Shown here in pieces: positions 29,891 to 38,882 of a DNA stretch of 64,000 bases. Numbering within the stretch: position 1 is the first letter of the stretch; each line of letters begins with the position of its first letter. Both the position numbers and the translations under genes were made by a program. The notes below the pieces were generated by a model, which did not search any database, was not told where the DNA came from, and saw nothing but the letters and a program-made list of their open reading frames with translations. The DNA comes from Photorhabdus akhurstii (GTDB lineage: Bacteria > Pseudomonadota > Gammaproteobacteria > Enterobacterales > Enterobacteriaceae), in NCBI RefSeq assembly GCF_018448925.1, contig NZ_RCWE01000013.1, positions 1 through 64,000 on the forward strand, given 5' to 3'.

Positions 29891-29920
29891 TTTCCCTTTG
29901 AAGAACATTTCAAAGGGAAA
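29891..29920 (+). terminator. Terminator of the DUF1266-like gene
   Basis: A perfect 12-bp stem TTTCCCTTTGAA / TTCAAAGGGAAA with a 6-base loop lies 16 bases after the stop. Confidence 0.75.
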
Positions 29921-30011
29921 TAAATAATTAATATAGGAAATATGGTGTAATAAGTGAGAGAACGGATTTTTTCGTTATGGTATCCATTATTTCTAAAGGC
30001 AACATAATTTA

Positions 30012-30050
30012 CCCCGTTTCCTGAAATCACCTGTTTCAAATGAAACGGGG
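30012..30050 (-). terminator. Hairpin after the lactate-oxidase-like gene
   Basis: CCCCGTTTC and GAAACGGGG form a 9-bp stem with a 21-base loop, 28 bases beyond the minus-strand stop at 30078. It may also act on plus-strand transcripts. Confidence 0.55.
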
Positions 30051-30077
30051 CCAATATTTGCTTTATTAGTTAATGGG

Positions 30078-31268
30078 TTAAATCAAATTAATAAATTTTC
30101 TCTCTATATCTTTAATGGCCGCACATCCTGCCAACTTCATGCAGAGTTTTAGCTCATCTTTAAGTAGGTTTAAAACGGAAGTGACTCCTGGTGCTCCACC
30201 TAATGCCAGCGCATATAAAATGGGCCTACCGATAGCGACAGCTTTGGCGCCTAATGCGAGAGCCTTAAACACATGGGTACCACGGCGGATGCCGCCATCT
30301 AAATAGACTGGGATTTTAGATCCGACAGCTTCAATAATGTGCGGTAATGAAGCGATTGCTGCCGGGACAGTATCCAACTGCCGGCCACCGTGATTAGAAA
30401 CTTGAATTGCTGCGGCGCCGTGGTCAACACATTCTTTAGCATTTTCGGCAGATTGAATACCTTTTACGATGATTGGCAGACTTGATTCTTTGGCAAGGAA
30501 CTCCAGGTCATTAAAATCAAGATCCCGTTTAAAGAGCGCTGTAATCTCTGCTAAGGTTGCTCCTGCGGGAACGCCTGGAATATTCGGAAATGGTAATGAA
30601 TGTGGGAAAACAAATTTATTACGTTTATCGGTTTCTCTATTACCACTCCACTCTAAATCGACCGTAAAGACGATTGCGGTTGCTCCCATCGCTTTGGCTC
30701 GGCGTATCATTTCGCGGTTAATGCCCATATCTTTGGTAAAATAAATTTGGAACCATTTAGGGCCATTACTCACTTTTGCTATCTCTTCAAGAGGTGAATT
30801 GGCTAGAGTTTGTGCGGTAAATAGTGTGCCGGCATTGGCGGCGCCTCTTGCTGTGCCCAATTCAGCAGTAGTATGAGTTAGCCCATGTGCTGCCATTGGG
30901 GGAATGAAAATAGGCATATCCACTTTACTACCGAGCAACTCGGTTGTGGTGTCAGGCTCTTTTACTCCGGCGAGATAGCGGGGAATAATTTGGAAATCGT
31001 CGAAGGCTCTGGTGTTTTCACGTAGAGTCCATTCATCACCTGAACCGCCGCTGATATAGCCAAATTGGGGCGCAGGAATCAATTTACGCGCTTCTTCTTC
31101 CAGATCATAAAGATTAATAATATCAAGGGATTTTTCTGAACTATTTGTTTTGTAGGCTCCTGTCAGTTTTATGTTAGCAGTTGCGGCATTGGCTGAGGAT
31201 ACAGCGGATAGCGTACCGGCAGCAGCAAGACTTAATCCTCCAACTATGACGTCTCTTCTTGATGGCAT
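30078..31268 (-). CDS. Tat-exported FMN-dependent alpha-hydroxy-acid oxidase (lactate-oxidase-like)
   Basis: The 396-residue protein belongs to the FMN alpha-hydroxy-acid dehydrogenase/oxidase family (lactate oxidase, glycolate oxidase). Catalytic residues are visible: Tyr71 in GYISGGSGDEWTLREN, Lys269 in PIIVKGI, and His293/Arg296 in SNHGGRQLD. The N-terminus MPSRRDVIVGGLSLAAAG is a twin-arginine signal (SRRDVI) with a hydrophobic core and an ANA cleavage-like site near residue 28. Export with FMN bound would put the enzyme in the periplasm, where an oxidase would make hydrogen peroxide and a dehydrogenase would feed quinones. The substrate (lactate or another hydroxy acid) is not decided by sequence. 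No partner gene is adjacent. Confidence 0.8.
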   Translation of the reverse strand: MPSRRDVIVGGLSLAAAGTLSAVSSANAATANIKLTGAYKTNSSEKSLDIINLYDLEEEARKLIPAPQFGYISGGSGDEWTLRENTRAFDDFQIIPRYLAGVKEPDTTTELLGSKVDMPIFIPPMAAHGLTHTTAELGTARGAANAGTLFTAQTLANSPLEEIAKVSNGPKWFQIYFTKDMGINREMIRRAKAMGATAIVFTVDLEWSGNRETDKRNKFVFPHSLPFPNIPGVPAGATLAEITALFKRDLDFNDLEFLAKESSLPIIVKGIQSAENAKECVDHGAAAIQVSNHGGRQLDTVPAAIASLPHIIEAVGSKIPVYLDGGIRRGTHVFKALALGAKAVAIGRPILYALALGGAPGVTSVLNLLKDELKLCMKLAGCAAIKDIERKFINLI

Positions 31269-31766
31269 ATAATTTTCCCTTACTTAGTAGGTTTAATAAG
31301 TATTGACAATAGAATTTGTCCACATATTAAGAATAGACCTATTCTGGATAATTCAAGCTAATAAATCCTGAAGAATGTTTTTATAAGCTGACAAAGCTTA
31401 TTGGAACTAGCGATTCTTTGTTGTGAGAGCAACATCACAAAACTCAGATTAAAGTAAAATGGCTTATTTCATTTGCTTACCTGAGTTTTTGGAGAATAGT
31501 TCAAACAGAGGGTGCGTGGATGCTGAATGTAAATGGGCTGCTTGGATATAAATTTGGCTTAAAATATTTAATTGTTATCTTTATTAATTATAATAAAATG
31601 GTTAATTTCACTAGGTTATAAAAATATTTCATCATTCATTATCAGAAAAAGGCTATTATTGAAATGCATTCTAAAATTATATGCGATGAACAGGTGGATA
31701 TTTTAATTTTCATTATCTCAAAGTCTTATTTAATGAAAACATAAGTTTTTTCCTTAAGGAGAACTC
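31269..31766. other. Intergenic region between divergent oxidase and tail-fibre genes
   Basis: No coding frame longer than a few dozen codons is credible. The region becomes AT-rich toward the tail-fibre gene, whose start follows AAGGAG. I see no phage gene or att-like repeat. Confidence 0.5.
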
Positions 31767-32603
31767 ATGAGTAATAAGAATGACTTTAAAGCCTTTTCTA
31801 TTAGTCCAGATGCGAATATTGTTTCTCAGGAAGAATATGAAGAGAGTCAGGAATTGAATATGGGAATTCTTCCCAATGTTATTTCCATTGATTTATTAAA
31901 TAAGGTCTTGCGTCAATCGTCAACCATATCATCGGTGGTGGCTAATTTTATCGCTACACAATGTGGTGATGATGTTTTGGATGACGGTGATATAGGTAAG
32001 CTCACTACCCAATTAAATACAGCTTTAGAGAAAAAAGCTTTAATAGAAATTCCAAGTGCTTCATTAACACAAAAAGGTGTTATTCAACTTACAGATGTAC
32101 TCGGTGATAGTGACATATTAGCTGTTACGCAAAAGCTTGCTCAGGAAATAGTAAATTCGCTTAGTGAAAATATTAATAGCAGAGTGCCCAACATTCGGCA
32201 AGTGAATGGTAAGGAATTATCTGAGAATATTGATCTGGATGCTGTGGATATTGGGGTGTACACAAAAGAAGAAGTAGATAACCAAGTTAATGCCAAAGGT
32301 AATAGGAATACAGCCAGTAAAGCGGTTAATGGTTGGTGGAAATGTGGAGATACAGGCGTTATTTACCAATGGGGGCGTACTAAGGTCATTGATGCTGGCC
32401 GTATAGAACGTATTCAATTACCAATTAGTTTTTCCAATACGCATTATGCCGTCAATATTAATTCTATTCAAAGTAAAATGGGTTTTATGGGGGCATCTGT
32501 TGGCTATGTAAATGTAATTGATAATTCATCTTTCGATTTATTAAATTCTTGGGTAAATGCCAAATGGGATAGCCCATTCTTTTGGATAGCGATAGGATAT
32601 TAA
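31767..32603 (+). CDS. Phage tail fibre-like protein (orphan)
   Basis: The 278-residue protein resembles the tail fibres of Mu/P2-like phages and tailocins in enterobacteria. The N-terminal segment (KNDFKAFSI, then [16 protein letters not shown] and [20 protein letters not shown]) is the typical baseplate-proximal part, the middle [17 protein letters not shown] is the common fibre repeat start, and the C-terminal third is receptor-binding. It is followed after 2 bases by a tail-fibre assembly gene. No other phage gene is nearby, so this is an orphan fibre cassette or a remnant that could recombine with a prophage elsewhere. Confidence 0.8.
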   Translation: MSNKNDFKAFSISPDANIVSQEEYEESQELNMGILPNVISIDLLNKVLRQSSTISSVVANFIATQCGDDVLDDGDIGKLTTQLNTALEKKALIEIPSASLTQKGVIQLTDVLGDSDILAVTQKLAQEIVNSLSENINSRVPNIRQVNGKELSENIDLDAVDIGVYTKEEVDNQVNAKGNRNTASKAVNGWWKCGDTGVIYQWGRTKVIDAGRIERIQLPISFSNTHYAVNINSIQSKMGFMGASVGYVNVIDNSSFDLLNSWVNAKWDSPFFWIAIGY

Positions 32604-32605
32604 CT

Positions 32606-33031
32606 ATGTATTATTACAGTGCAAAAACGAATGCTTTCTACCCGGTAGAATTGGAACAAAATTATATTGCTGCTGGTTCATTGCCTGATGATATTATAGA
32701 AGTCAGTCATGATATTTATCAGGAATATGCTGCTAATCATGCTCCAGAAGGGAAACACCGTGTAGCAAATAAAAACGGTTTGCCGGAGTGGGCAGATATT
32801 CCCCCGCCAACGAAAGATGAATTACGGCAACATGCTGAACTCCAAAAACAACAACTTATTGCTGAGGCAACCAATCAAATTGCGCCACTGCAAGACGCTG
32901 TTGATTTAGGTATTGCGACTGAGGAAGAGAAAATAGCTTTATTGGCATGGAAAGAATACAGAGTAATACTTAATCGGATAGATGTTTCACAGGCAATGGA
33001 TATTGATTGGCCGGAAAAACCTGAAGAATAA
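32606..33031 (+). CDS. Tail fibre assembly protein (orphan chaperone)
   Basis: The 141-residue protein has the features of phage tail-fibre assembly chaperones: an N-terminal [12 protein letters not shown], a central [16 protein letters not shown] and a C-terminal helical part ending [19 protein letters not shown] followed by DIDWPEKP. I use ATG 32606, two bases after the fibre stop; an upstream TTG lies inside the fibre gene. The fibre/chaperone pair is always adjacent in such phages. A hairpin follows. Confidence 0.85.
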   Translation: MYYYSAKTNAFYPVELEQNYIAAGSLPDDIIEVSHDIYQEYAANHAPEGKHRVANKNGLPEWADIPPPTKDELRQHAELQKQQLIAEATNQIAPLQDAVDLGIATEEEKIALLAWKEYRVILNRIDVSQAMDIDWPEKPEE

Positions 33032-33052
33032 ATAGACGAAATTTTTCAATCC

Positions 33053-33087
33053 ACCCCCAAAATTGACCTGTTTGATTTTTTGGGGGT
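33053..33087. terminator. Hairpin after the tail-fibre pair
   Basis: ACCCCCAAAA pairs with TTTTGGGGGT around a 15-base loop, 22 bases after the chaperone stop. The T run lies inside the stem. Confidence 0.55.
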
Positions 33088-33197
33088 ATATCTGGCTTCC
33101 AATTTAAATCTTAATTGTTGATTATCTTCTATAGGCTAATTTTATTATTCTTTATTTTATATGAGATTATATTCTATATAAACTAATGGAGAAAATA

Positions 33198-33776
33198 ATG
33201 ATAGACTTTAAAGGATTGGGTCATATTAATATCGTTGTAGATGACATGATGGCAGCAATAGACTTTTATAAAAATCTATTTGGGGCAATACCAAGACAAT
33301 TCTTTCCTCATTTTAAAAATAAGGGTTTTGCAAAGTCAGCGGGTTTTATTGATAACCCTGAACAGATTGATGTATCAATGGCATTTTTGGAAATTCCTGG
33401 AGCTAGGGTTTTTATTGAGTTAATGGAATATCATCATCCGACGGGAGAAAAAAGGGTTGAAATAAAGGAAGCTAATGATATTGGTGGTATTGGGCATATT
33501 TGCCTTAGAATACAAAATATAGATAGTGTATTTGAATATATAAAAAACTTTCCTGATGTCAGATTGATAAATTCATCACCATTATATAAGCCATACAAAA
33601 TAGATGAAATTACCAGTGATGAATTTATGTTCTTTAACGAGGAGGATGAAAAAAACTCTGTTTTAAAACAAAAAACTTGTGAGATTATGGGCAAGATAAG
33701 ATATTTTTATTTTATCGACAAATATAATATTCAATGGGAATTTGAAGAAGGCCATGATGATATTGGCACTGATTAA
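33198..33776 (+). CDS. VOC (glyoxalase/dioxygenase) superfamily protein
   Basis: The 192-residue protein has the vicinal-oxygen-chelate fold: GLGHINIVVDDMMAAIDFYKNLFG at the N-terminus (possible metal ligand His near residue 8), VFIELMEYHHP in the middle and GGIGHICLRIQNI as the second unit. I start at ATG 33198, six bases after GGAG; ATG 33186 is possible. VOC proteins include glyoxalases, dioxygenases and antibiotic-binding proteins. The substrate cannot be assigned. The gene is AT-rich and flanked by phage-like and toxin-antitoxin debris, so it is probably acquired. Confidence 0.7.
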   Translation: MIDFKGLGHINIVVDDMMAAIDFYKNLFGAIPRQFFPHFKNKGFAKSAGFIDNPEQIDVSMAFLEIPGARVFIELMEYHHPTGEKRVEIKEANDIGGIGHICLRIQNIDSVFEYIKNFPDVRLINSSPLYKPYKIDEITSDEFMFFNEEDEKNSVLKQKTCEIMGKIRYFYFIDKYNIQWEFEEGHDDIGTD

Positions 33777-33924
33777 GTAGTGCTTAATAATTATTTTATT
33801 TGTCGATCTGCTGCCTGAAACGGTAGATAGTGTCGTTACAAGTGTAGTGAGGTATCTTCGGACAGGCTGAATTAGTTGCATTATTTATGGGAGTAACTCC
33901 CGCGCCAAAGGGCGGAGAAATCGC

Positions 33925-34221
33925 ATGAAAGATGAAATATTTGCCGATCTGCTGGCTAGTGCAGAAGAAATGGTGAAAATTGAGAAGGGTGAGCTGACAC
34001 CGAAACCAGAACATGTTCATACTTTCACCGAGATTGATGTTAAAGCAATACGCGAAGCTACCGGCTTGAAGCAGCAAGATTTTGCTGTGGCGGTCGGGGT
34101 AAGTTATGACTTGGTGAAAAGTTGGGAAATCCAACGCCGTTATCCTACTGGCGCATCAAGAAAACTGTTGTTGTTGCTTCAGGCGAATCCTTTTATTATC
34201 AACCAGCTTAAAATGATTTAA
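33925..34221 (+). CDS. HTH antitoxin-like regulator, NadS/HigA type
   Basis: The 98-residue protein has a C-terminal XRE helix-turn-helix (IREATGLKQQDFAVAVGVSYDLVKSWE) behind a short N-terminal part (FADLLASAEEMVKIEKGE), the layout of NadS/HigA antitoxins. The ATG follows GGCGGAG. A short open frame ends in an ATGA overlap with this start, as a toxin gene would, but no intact RelE-type toxin is present in 33777-33924. It is therefore an orphan antitoxin or solitary regulator. Confidence 0.7.
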   Translation: MKDEIFADLLASAEEMVKIEKGELTPKPEHVHTFTEIDVKAIREATGLKQQDFAVAVGVSYDLVKSWEIQRRYPTGASRKLLLLLQANPFIINQLKMI

Positions 34222-34368
34222 TTGAGCGACAGCAGGATTAGGAACTGTACGAAAAAGGGCTGTAGTAAAAGGTTCGGTACCAGTCAGATCTGTTGACAAG
34301 AACTGAGCTTGAGTATATGCACGACAGATAAAAATAGCCCAGAAGATTGGGCTATTGTGAAAGTTGTA

Positions 34369-34686
34369 TTAAGAAAAAACGACTTTAAGGCTACCGGGTG
34401 TTCGGCGTGGTTTCCCGATCACAATCTGAACGTCCCGCCCTAGTCGATTCAGGCAATCTAGCATTTTTGCCTCGCTGATCCCCCGGAGCTGCCCACGTAG
34501 CATGTTAGATAAGCGGGGTTGAGTCATGCCTAACAATTGTGCGGCTTTTTCCTGTGTTAGGCGGCGGCTTTTAATGATGTTGCCGATGGTGGTAGCAAGT
34601 TGTGCTTTGACTTGCATTTCTTCGGCATCTGCCGTACCGAGATCGGCATAAATGTTACCGCTACTGACTTCGATATTGTGGTTCAT
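34369..34686 (-). CDS. HTH antitoxin-like regulator (XRE, COG5606-like)
   Basis: The 105-residue protein has an XRE helix-turn-helix (RLTQEKAAQLLGMTQPRLSNMLRG, about residues 47-70) and the N-terminal NIYADLG segment typical of antitoxins paired with Gp49-like RelE toxins. I use the ATG ending at 34686, aligned with MNHNIEVSSG; another ATG six codons upstream is possible. A frame of 29 codons (34688-34777) ends one base before it, where a toxin gene would end, but it is too short to be a toxin. Confidence 0.7.
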   Translation of the reverse strand: MNHNIEVSSGNIYADLGTADAEEMQVKAQLATTIGNIIKSRRLTQEKAAQLLGMTQPRLSNMLRGQLRGISEAKMLDCLNRLGRDVQIVIGKPRRTPGSLKVVFS

Positions 34687-34760
34687 ATTATGTTCCTCTG
34701 GCATGGTCTTCTGCGATTTTCAATCGCTCACGAATTTTATCCATCTTTTCCTTCGAAAGG

Positions 34761-34907
34761 GTAGGAGATAAAGACATTGTCCGGTCACTGTATGCGTTTG
34801 CAAGAGGTCAGAATATCTATCTGCTACATGCATTCGTGAAGAAGACCGACAAAACCCCGGCAGCAGCCATCAAGACAGACCATACGAGGCTTAAGGAGTT
34901 CAAATGA
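34761..34907 (+). pseudogene. Truncated Gp49/HigB-like toxin (C-terminal remnant)
   Basis: In the frame ending at 34907 the translation contains RSLYAFARGQNIYLLHAF followed by VKKTDKTPAAAI, which is the characteristic C-terminus of Gp49-like (RelE/HigB) toxins. There is no start codon and no N-terminal half. The stop overlaps the antitoxin start at 34904 (ATGA), the usual coupling of a toxin-antitoxin operon. The 5' boundary given is approximate. Confidence 0.7.
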
Positions 34908-35188
34908 AACCAATATCACTGAACGAATTGAAGGAGTTGATGTTGAATGACGCGGAGTCTATCGCTGCGTATAAGGAGGCCGACAAAGAATTGGAACTGA
35001 TACAGATATTGTTTGAGATGCGTGAACGTTCTGGCATGTCAAAGACTGAGCTGGCAGATAAAATCGGTATCAAACCATCAGGTATCAATCGGCTTGAAAA
35101 AAATCCTCTTGGCGCAAGTATGAAGACCTTGGAACGTTATGCGGCAGCGTGTGGCGCGGTTATTAACTTCAACGTTCAATATCAGTAA
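34904..35188 (+). CDS. HigA-like antitoxin of a broken toxin-antitoxin pair
   Basis: The 94-residue protein has an XRE helix-turn-helix (MRERSGMSKTELADKIGIKPSGINRLEK, residues ~44-71) and a C-terminal AAACGAVINFNVQ strand typical of HigA antitoxins of Gp49-like toxins. Its ribosome binding site AAGGAG lies in the end of the truncated toxin. With the toxin broken it may still repress its own promoter or neutralise related toxins. Confidence 0.75.
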   Translation: MKPISLNELKELMLNDAESIAAYKEADKELELIQILFEMRERSGMSKTELADKIGIKPSGINRLEKNPLGASMKTLERYAAACGAVINFNVQYQ

Positions 35189-35195
35189 AAGGAAT

Positions 35196-35213
35196 GGGAC
35201 TTTGGTCCCGTTT
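35196..35213 (+). terminator. Short terminator after the HigA-like gene
   Basis: GGGAC-TTTG-GTCCC followed by GTTTA, seven bases after the stop codon. Confidence 0.55.
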
Positions 35214-35474
35214 ATCCCTTTAGCTGAAATAATTACGCTAAAGTCAACGTACTCTGCGTTTCCCCAAAATATTCCTGATAGCAAATTGTACGGCTCTACA
35301 TTAAATCACCTGTGATACTTCTTAACGTCAATTGTCAACGATACCTAATAGTGTCATCAGTACGGGGACGTTTCACTATGCTATAGTAGGCCGTAATTTA
35401 ATATCATTCTCCGCAGTATATTCCCTTATTTATGGGGTACTGAGAATGCCAAAATAATCTAAAAAAGTATAGCA

Positions 35475-36512
35475 ATGCACCAAAGTAAAGAAATTCAAAA
35501 AACGTTTAAATTCAGCGAGAAAGATAGAGAAACAGTCAAATATAGTCCTAACCGTTTCTCCGTAGCTCCTATGTTGGACTGGACAGATCGCCATTGCCGT
35601 TATTTCCATCGTTTATTAAGTCAGCAAACGCTGTTATATACAGAAATGGTGACAACCGGGGCGATTATTCATGGTAAAGGCGATTATCTGGCATACAGCG
35701 AAGAAGAACATCCGATAGCACTACAACTGGGTGGCAGTGATCCGCAGGCGTTGGCGCATTGTGCGAAGATTGCACAGGAACGTGGCTATGATGAAATTAA
35801 CCTAAACGTCGGTTGTCCTTCTGATCGGGTGCAAAATGGCCGTTTTGGTGCGTGCCTAATGGGGGATGCTAAACTGGTCGCTGATTGCGTCAAAGCCATG
35901 CAGGATGTGGTTAATGTGCCGGTGACAGTTAAAACCCGTATCGGTATTGATGAACAGGACAGTTACCAATTCCTATGTGATTTTATTGATGTTGTTGTGC
36001 AACGCAGTGGTTGCAATATATTTACCATTCATGCCCGTAAAGCTTGGCTTTCTGGTTTAAGCCCAAAGGAGAACCGTGAGATTCCCCCGCTGGATTACCC
36101 ACGAGTTTATCAATTGAAAAAGGATTTTCCTCAATTAACGATTGCTATCAATGGCGGTATTAAATCGCTGGAAGAAGCGAAACAGCATTTACAATATGTA
36201 GATGGAATTATGGTTGGGCGAGAGGCTTATCAGAACCCGTCTATTTTGACACAGGTTGATCATGAATTGTTTGATGTTTCAATGCCGGTAGTTGATACCG
36301 TTGCGGTGGTTAAAGCACTTTATCCTTATATAGAGCAAGAACTATCAAAAGGAACATATCTGGGGCATATTACCCGCCATATTTTAGGTATTTTCCAGGG
36401 GATTCCGGGGGCACGTCAATGGCGTCGTCATCTTAGTGAAAATGCACATAAACCGGGCGCGGATGTTTCTGTCGTGGAACAGGCGTTAGCTATGGTGACT
36501 GAGCGGATGTAA
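35475..36512 (+). CDS. dusA: tRNA-dihydrouridine(20/20a) synthase
   Basis: DusA reduces uridine 20/20a in the D-loop of tRNAs using FMN and NADPH. The 345-residue product aligns with E. coli DusA over its whole length: [17 protein letters not shown] near the N-terminus, [14 protein letters not shown] with the catalytic cysteine, [16 protein letters not shown], and the FMN-phosphate-binding [11 protein letters not shown]. The first 30 residues are variable and the ATG at 35475 lacks a strong ribosome binding site, so the start may be later. The 5' end of dusA is a known integration site for genetic islands, which may explain the accessory genes upstream. Confidence 0.96.
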   Translation: MHQSKEIQKTFKFSEKDRETVKYSPNRFSVAPMLDWTDRHCRYFHRLLSQQTLLYTEMVTTGAIIHGKGDYLAYSEEEHPIALQLGGSDPQALAHCAKIAQERGYDEINLNVGCPSDRVQNGRFGACLMGDAKLVADCVKAMQDVVNVPVTVKTRIGIDEQDSYQFLCDFIDVVVQRSGCNIFTIHARKAWLSGLSPKENREIPPLDYPRVYQLKKDFPQLTIAINGGIKSLEEAKQHLQYVDGIMVGREAYQNPSILTQVDHELFDVSMPVVDTVAVVKALYPYIEQELSKGTYLGHITRHILGIFQGIPGARQWRRHLSENAHKPGADVSVVEQALAMVTERM

Positions 36513-36527
36513 TATCCGCTCATTTTA
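36501..36527 (+). terminator. dusA terminator overlapping the stop codon
   Basis: GAGCGGAT / ATCCGCTC with loop GTAAT, followed by ATTTTA; the stem begins in the last dusA codons. Confidence 0.8.
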
Positions 36528-36813
36528 CTGTTAAAGGCACAGTCATATATGAGAATTGAGCACTAAAATATTTATGGATATTGCGTGATTTTTTACTGTG
36601 CTTTAATCTGTTTTTTCGAGTTAGTTTTTCATTATCGGACAAAAATAGATATCCATATATCTTTGCGAAATATTGTGATGCTGTTCGAATAAATTAATTT
36701 TGTCATATTGAAATCTGGAAAACTGTTCCGGGTAATAATATCCCAGTTTACGTGACTCTTGCTGATAGTAAGTATATAGCAACAATAGTATCCATAAAAT
36801 ATATATATGTGCA

Positions 36814-37221
36814 ATGAAAGATGTCCTTCATATGAAGAGAGGGGATATTATTGTTATATATAGAACGGCCGATAAACAAGGGCCAGCACGATATAGATCT
36901 GTGATTAGTTCACTTTGCGTTGTTGAAGAAGTCAGGGTTATTAATGAGTTCCCAACGCTAGAAAGCTATATTGATTATTGTAGTAAATTTAGTGTCTTTA
37001 ATGTAAATGAATTAACTGAAATATATAGAAGACGGCAGTATCCATACATAGTAAGATTTACTTATAATGTGGCTTTACCTAAAAGGATTATTCGTGATAG
37101 ACTCATTAACGAAGTCGGTTTAAATAAAAGTGATTATTGGGGAATCATGAGATTGACTGATGATCAATTTAATAATATTATCAAACTGAGCGAAGCCAAT
37201 GAAAGTTTTATTATCAATTAA
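36814..37221 (+). pseudogene. C-terminal remnant of an ASCH-partner protein
   Basis: The 135-codon frame begins abruptly at MKDVLHMKRGDIIVIYRT, which reads like the middle of a longer protein, and ends INEVGLNKSDYWGIMRL with a conserved C-terminus. I recall this region as the C-terminal part of longer proteins encoded just before a small ASCH-domain gene. Upstream frames contain scattered in-frame stops and the start has no ribosome binding site. I therefore think the 5' half has been lost. It overlaps the ASCH gene by 23 bases, so the pair was an operon. An intact small protein cannot be excluded. Confidence 0.5.
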
Positions 37222-37576
37222 ACCAGAGTATGTTGATAGAATACTTGATGGTTCAAAGAAATTTGAATTTAGGAAAGTTGCCTTTAAAAATAATCAGGTT
37301 CAATCCGTTGTTATATATGCAACTATGCCGATAGGTATGGTTGTTGGCGAGTTTGAAATTGAAGATATTATTTCTGACGCTCCTTCCGTTGTATGGGAAA
37401 TGACTCATCAATTTGCAGGTACAACAAAGGATTTTTTTGATAGTTATTTTGAAGGAAGGGAGAAGGCTGTCGCAATCAGTATTGGTAATGTTAAAAAATA
37501 CGATAAACCTCTGCCTTTAAATGTGTTTGGTCAAGGGATAACACCGCCTCAATCTTATCGTTATTTATCTGCCTGA
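37199..37576 (+). CDS. ASCH-domain protein
   Basis: The 125-residue protein begins VLLSIKPEYVDRILDGSKKFEFRK, the signature of the ASCH (PUA-like, RNA-binding) domain, and continues VVIYATMPIGMVVGEFEIEDII, the conserved barrel strands. ASCH proteins bind or modify RNA or nucleosides, and some act as nucleases or amidohydrolases; the function here is unknown. Its reading frame overlaps the truncated partner gene upstream. It sits where E. coli has pspG, between dusA and qor. A terminator follows. Confidence 0.8.
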   Translation: MKVLLSIKPEYVDRILDGSKKFEFRKVAFKNNQVQSVVIYATMPIGMVVGEFEIEDIISDAPSVVWEMTHQFAGTTKDFFDSYFEGREKAVAISIGNVKKYDKPLPLNVFGQGITPPQSYRYLSA

Positions 37577-37582
37577 GGTGTG

Positions 37583-37610
37583 ATACCCCTACCAAGAGGG
37601 GTATTGTTTT
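37583..37610 (+). terminator. Terminator after the ASCH gene
   Basis: ATACCCCT / AGGGGTAT with loop ACCAAG, followed by TGTTTT, 7 bases after the stop. Confidence 0.85.
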
Positions 37611-37726
37611 ATCTTTCATATATTCAGCCAGCATTGCCCTCCGGTCTAAGGTTATTCGTGCAGGCAATAGCGGCATAATGAGGTATTAGACTTGCAGGCT
37701 TAGTTAATAACCCGTTCATCTTACTG

Positions 37727-38710
37727 TTAAGGGATCAGTAAACTTGATCCTTGCGTTGCCCGACTTTCCAGAATCTGATGTGCCTTTGTCGCTTCACTTA
37801 GCGGGAACTTCTGATTTTCTGGTACGTCCACATTAATTTTTCCGCTGGCAATCAGATCAAATAATTCTTTGCTCGCCTCATCCAACTCTTCGCGCGTTGA
37901 AATATAGCCGGCGATAGAAGGGCGGGTAACAAACAGTGAGCCTTTTTGATTTAAAATCCCCAAATCGACACCGGTAACTGGCCCGGATGCATTGCCAAAG
38001 CTAACCATTAATCCGTGGCGTTTCAGACAATCCAGCGAGTTCAGCCAGGTCGATTTACCAACAGAATCATAAACTACACCGACTTTTTCACCGTTGGTGA
38101 TTTCATAAATTCGTTCGACAATATTTTCACGGTTATAGTTAATAACCTGCCATGCCCCTGCATTTTTAGCGCGTTGTACTTTTTCTTCAGAGCCGACTGT
38201 TCCAATCAGTTTTGCATCCAAAGCTTTTGCCCATTGGCAGGCAATTAGCCCAACGCCACCAGCGGCGGCATGAAACAAAAAGGGTTCGCCTGACTGGATT
38301 TTGTAGGTACGGTGTAGAAGATAGTAGACTGTCAGCCCTTTTAGAAAAGAAGCCGCAGCTTGTTCGAAGGAGATGGTATCCGGCAGAACAGCGACTCTGT
38401 TTTCCGCGACATTATGCACCTCACTGTAAGCGCCTAAAGTTGATTGCGCGTAAACTACACGGTCACCCACTTTTATGGTAGTCACAGCAGAACCCACTTT
38501 GGTCACTACGCCTGCGGCCTCAGTGCCCAGGCCGCTTGGTAATTGTGCCGGCGGGTATAGCCCGCTACGAATATAAGTGTCGATATAATTGATTCCAATC
38601 GCTCTATTTTCTACTTGTACTTCATCGTCAGCAGGAGCTTTGGGGGTGAATTCACAATATTGCAGGACCTCGGGGCTGCCAATAGAGGAAAATTCGATAT
38701 GTTTTGCCAT
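37727..38710 (-). CDS. qor: NADPH:quinone oxidoreductase
   Basis: Qor is a zinc-free medium-chain dehydrogenase that reduces quinones with NADPH, probably protecting against toxic quinones. The 327-residue protein matches E. coli Qor in length and in the segments GINYIDTYIRSGLYP, LGTEAAGVVTKVG and the NADPH-binding HAAAGGVGLIACQWAKALDA. The zinc-binding cysteines of alcohol dehydrogenases are lacking, as expected. It is divergent from dnaB, the E. coli order. Confidence 0.95.
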   Translation of the reverse strand: MAKHIEFSSIGSPEVLQYCEFTPKAPADDEVQVENRAIGINYIDTYIRSGLYPPAQLPSGLGTEAAGVVTKVGSAVTTIKVGDRVVYAQSTLGAYSEVHNVAENRVAVLPDTISFEQAAASFLKGLTVYYLLHRTYKIQSGEPFLFHAAAGGVGLIACQWAKALDAKLIGTVGSEEKVQRAKNAGAWQVINYNRENIVERIYEITNGEKVGVVYDSVGKSTWLNSLDCLKRHGLMVSFGNASGPVTGVDLGILNQKGSLFVTRPSIAGYISTREELDEASKELFDLIASGKINVDVPENQKFPLSEATKAHQILESRATQGSSLLIP

Positions 38711-38882
38711 GACTCAACCTCATCAATATAAGGGGGAATGTGTGTGCACGTAGTAGTTGAATTCATTGTAAACAGGCTTTAATGTGCCAGAAATAATTAC
38801 AAACTATATGTAATTACTCAAGGCACTTCATAGCGTATACTCTGTGCTGTTGTAAATTTATCAGTGGATTATTGCAGGATTC

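Noticed and set aside
33796-33924. Possible RelE-type toxin before the NadS-like gene
   Set aside because: The frames are short, interrupted by stops, and the translation shows no toxin motif.
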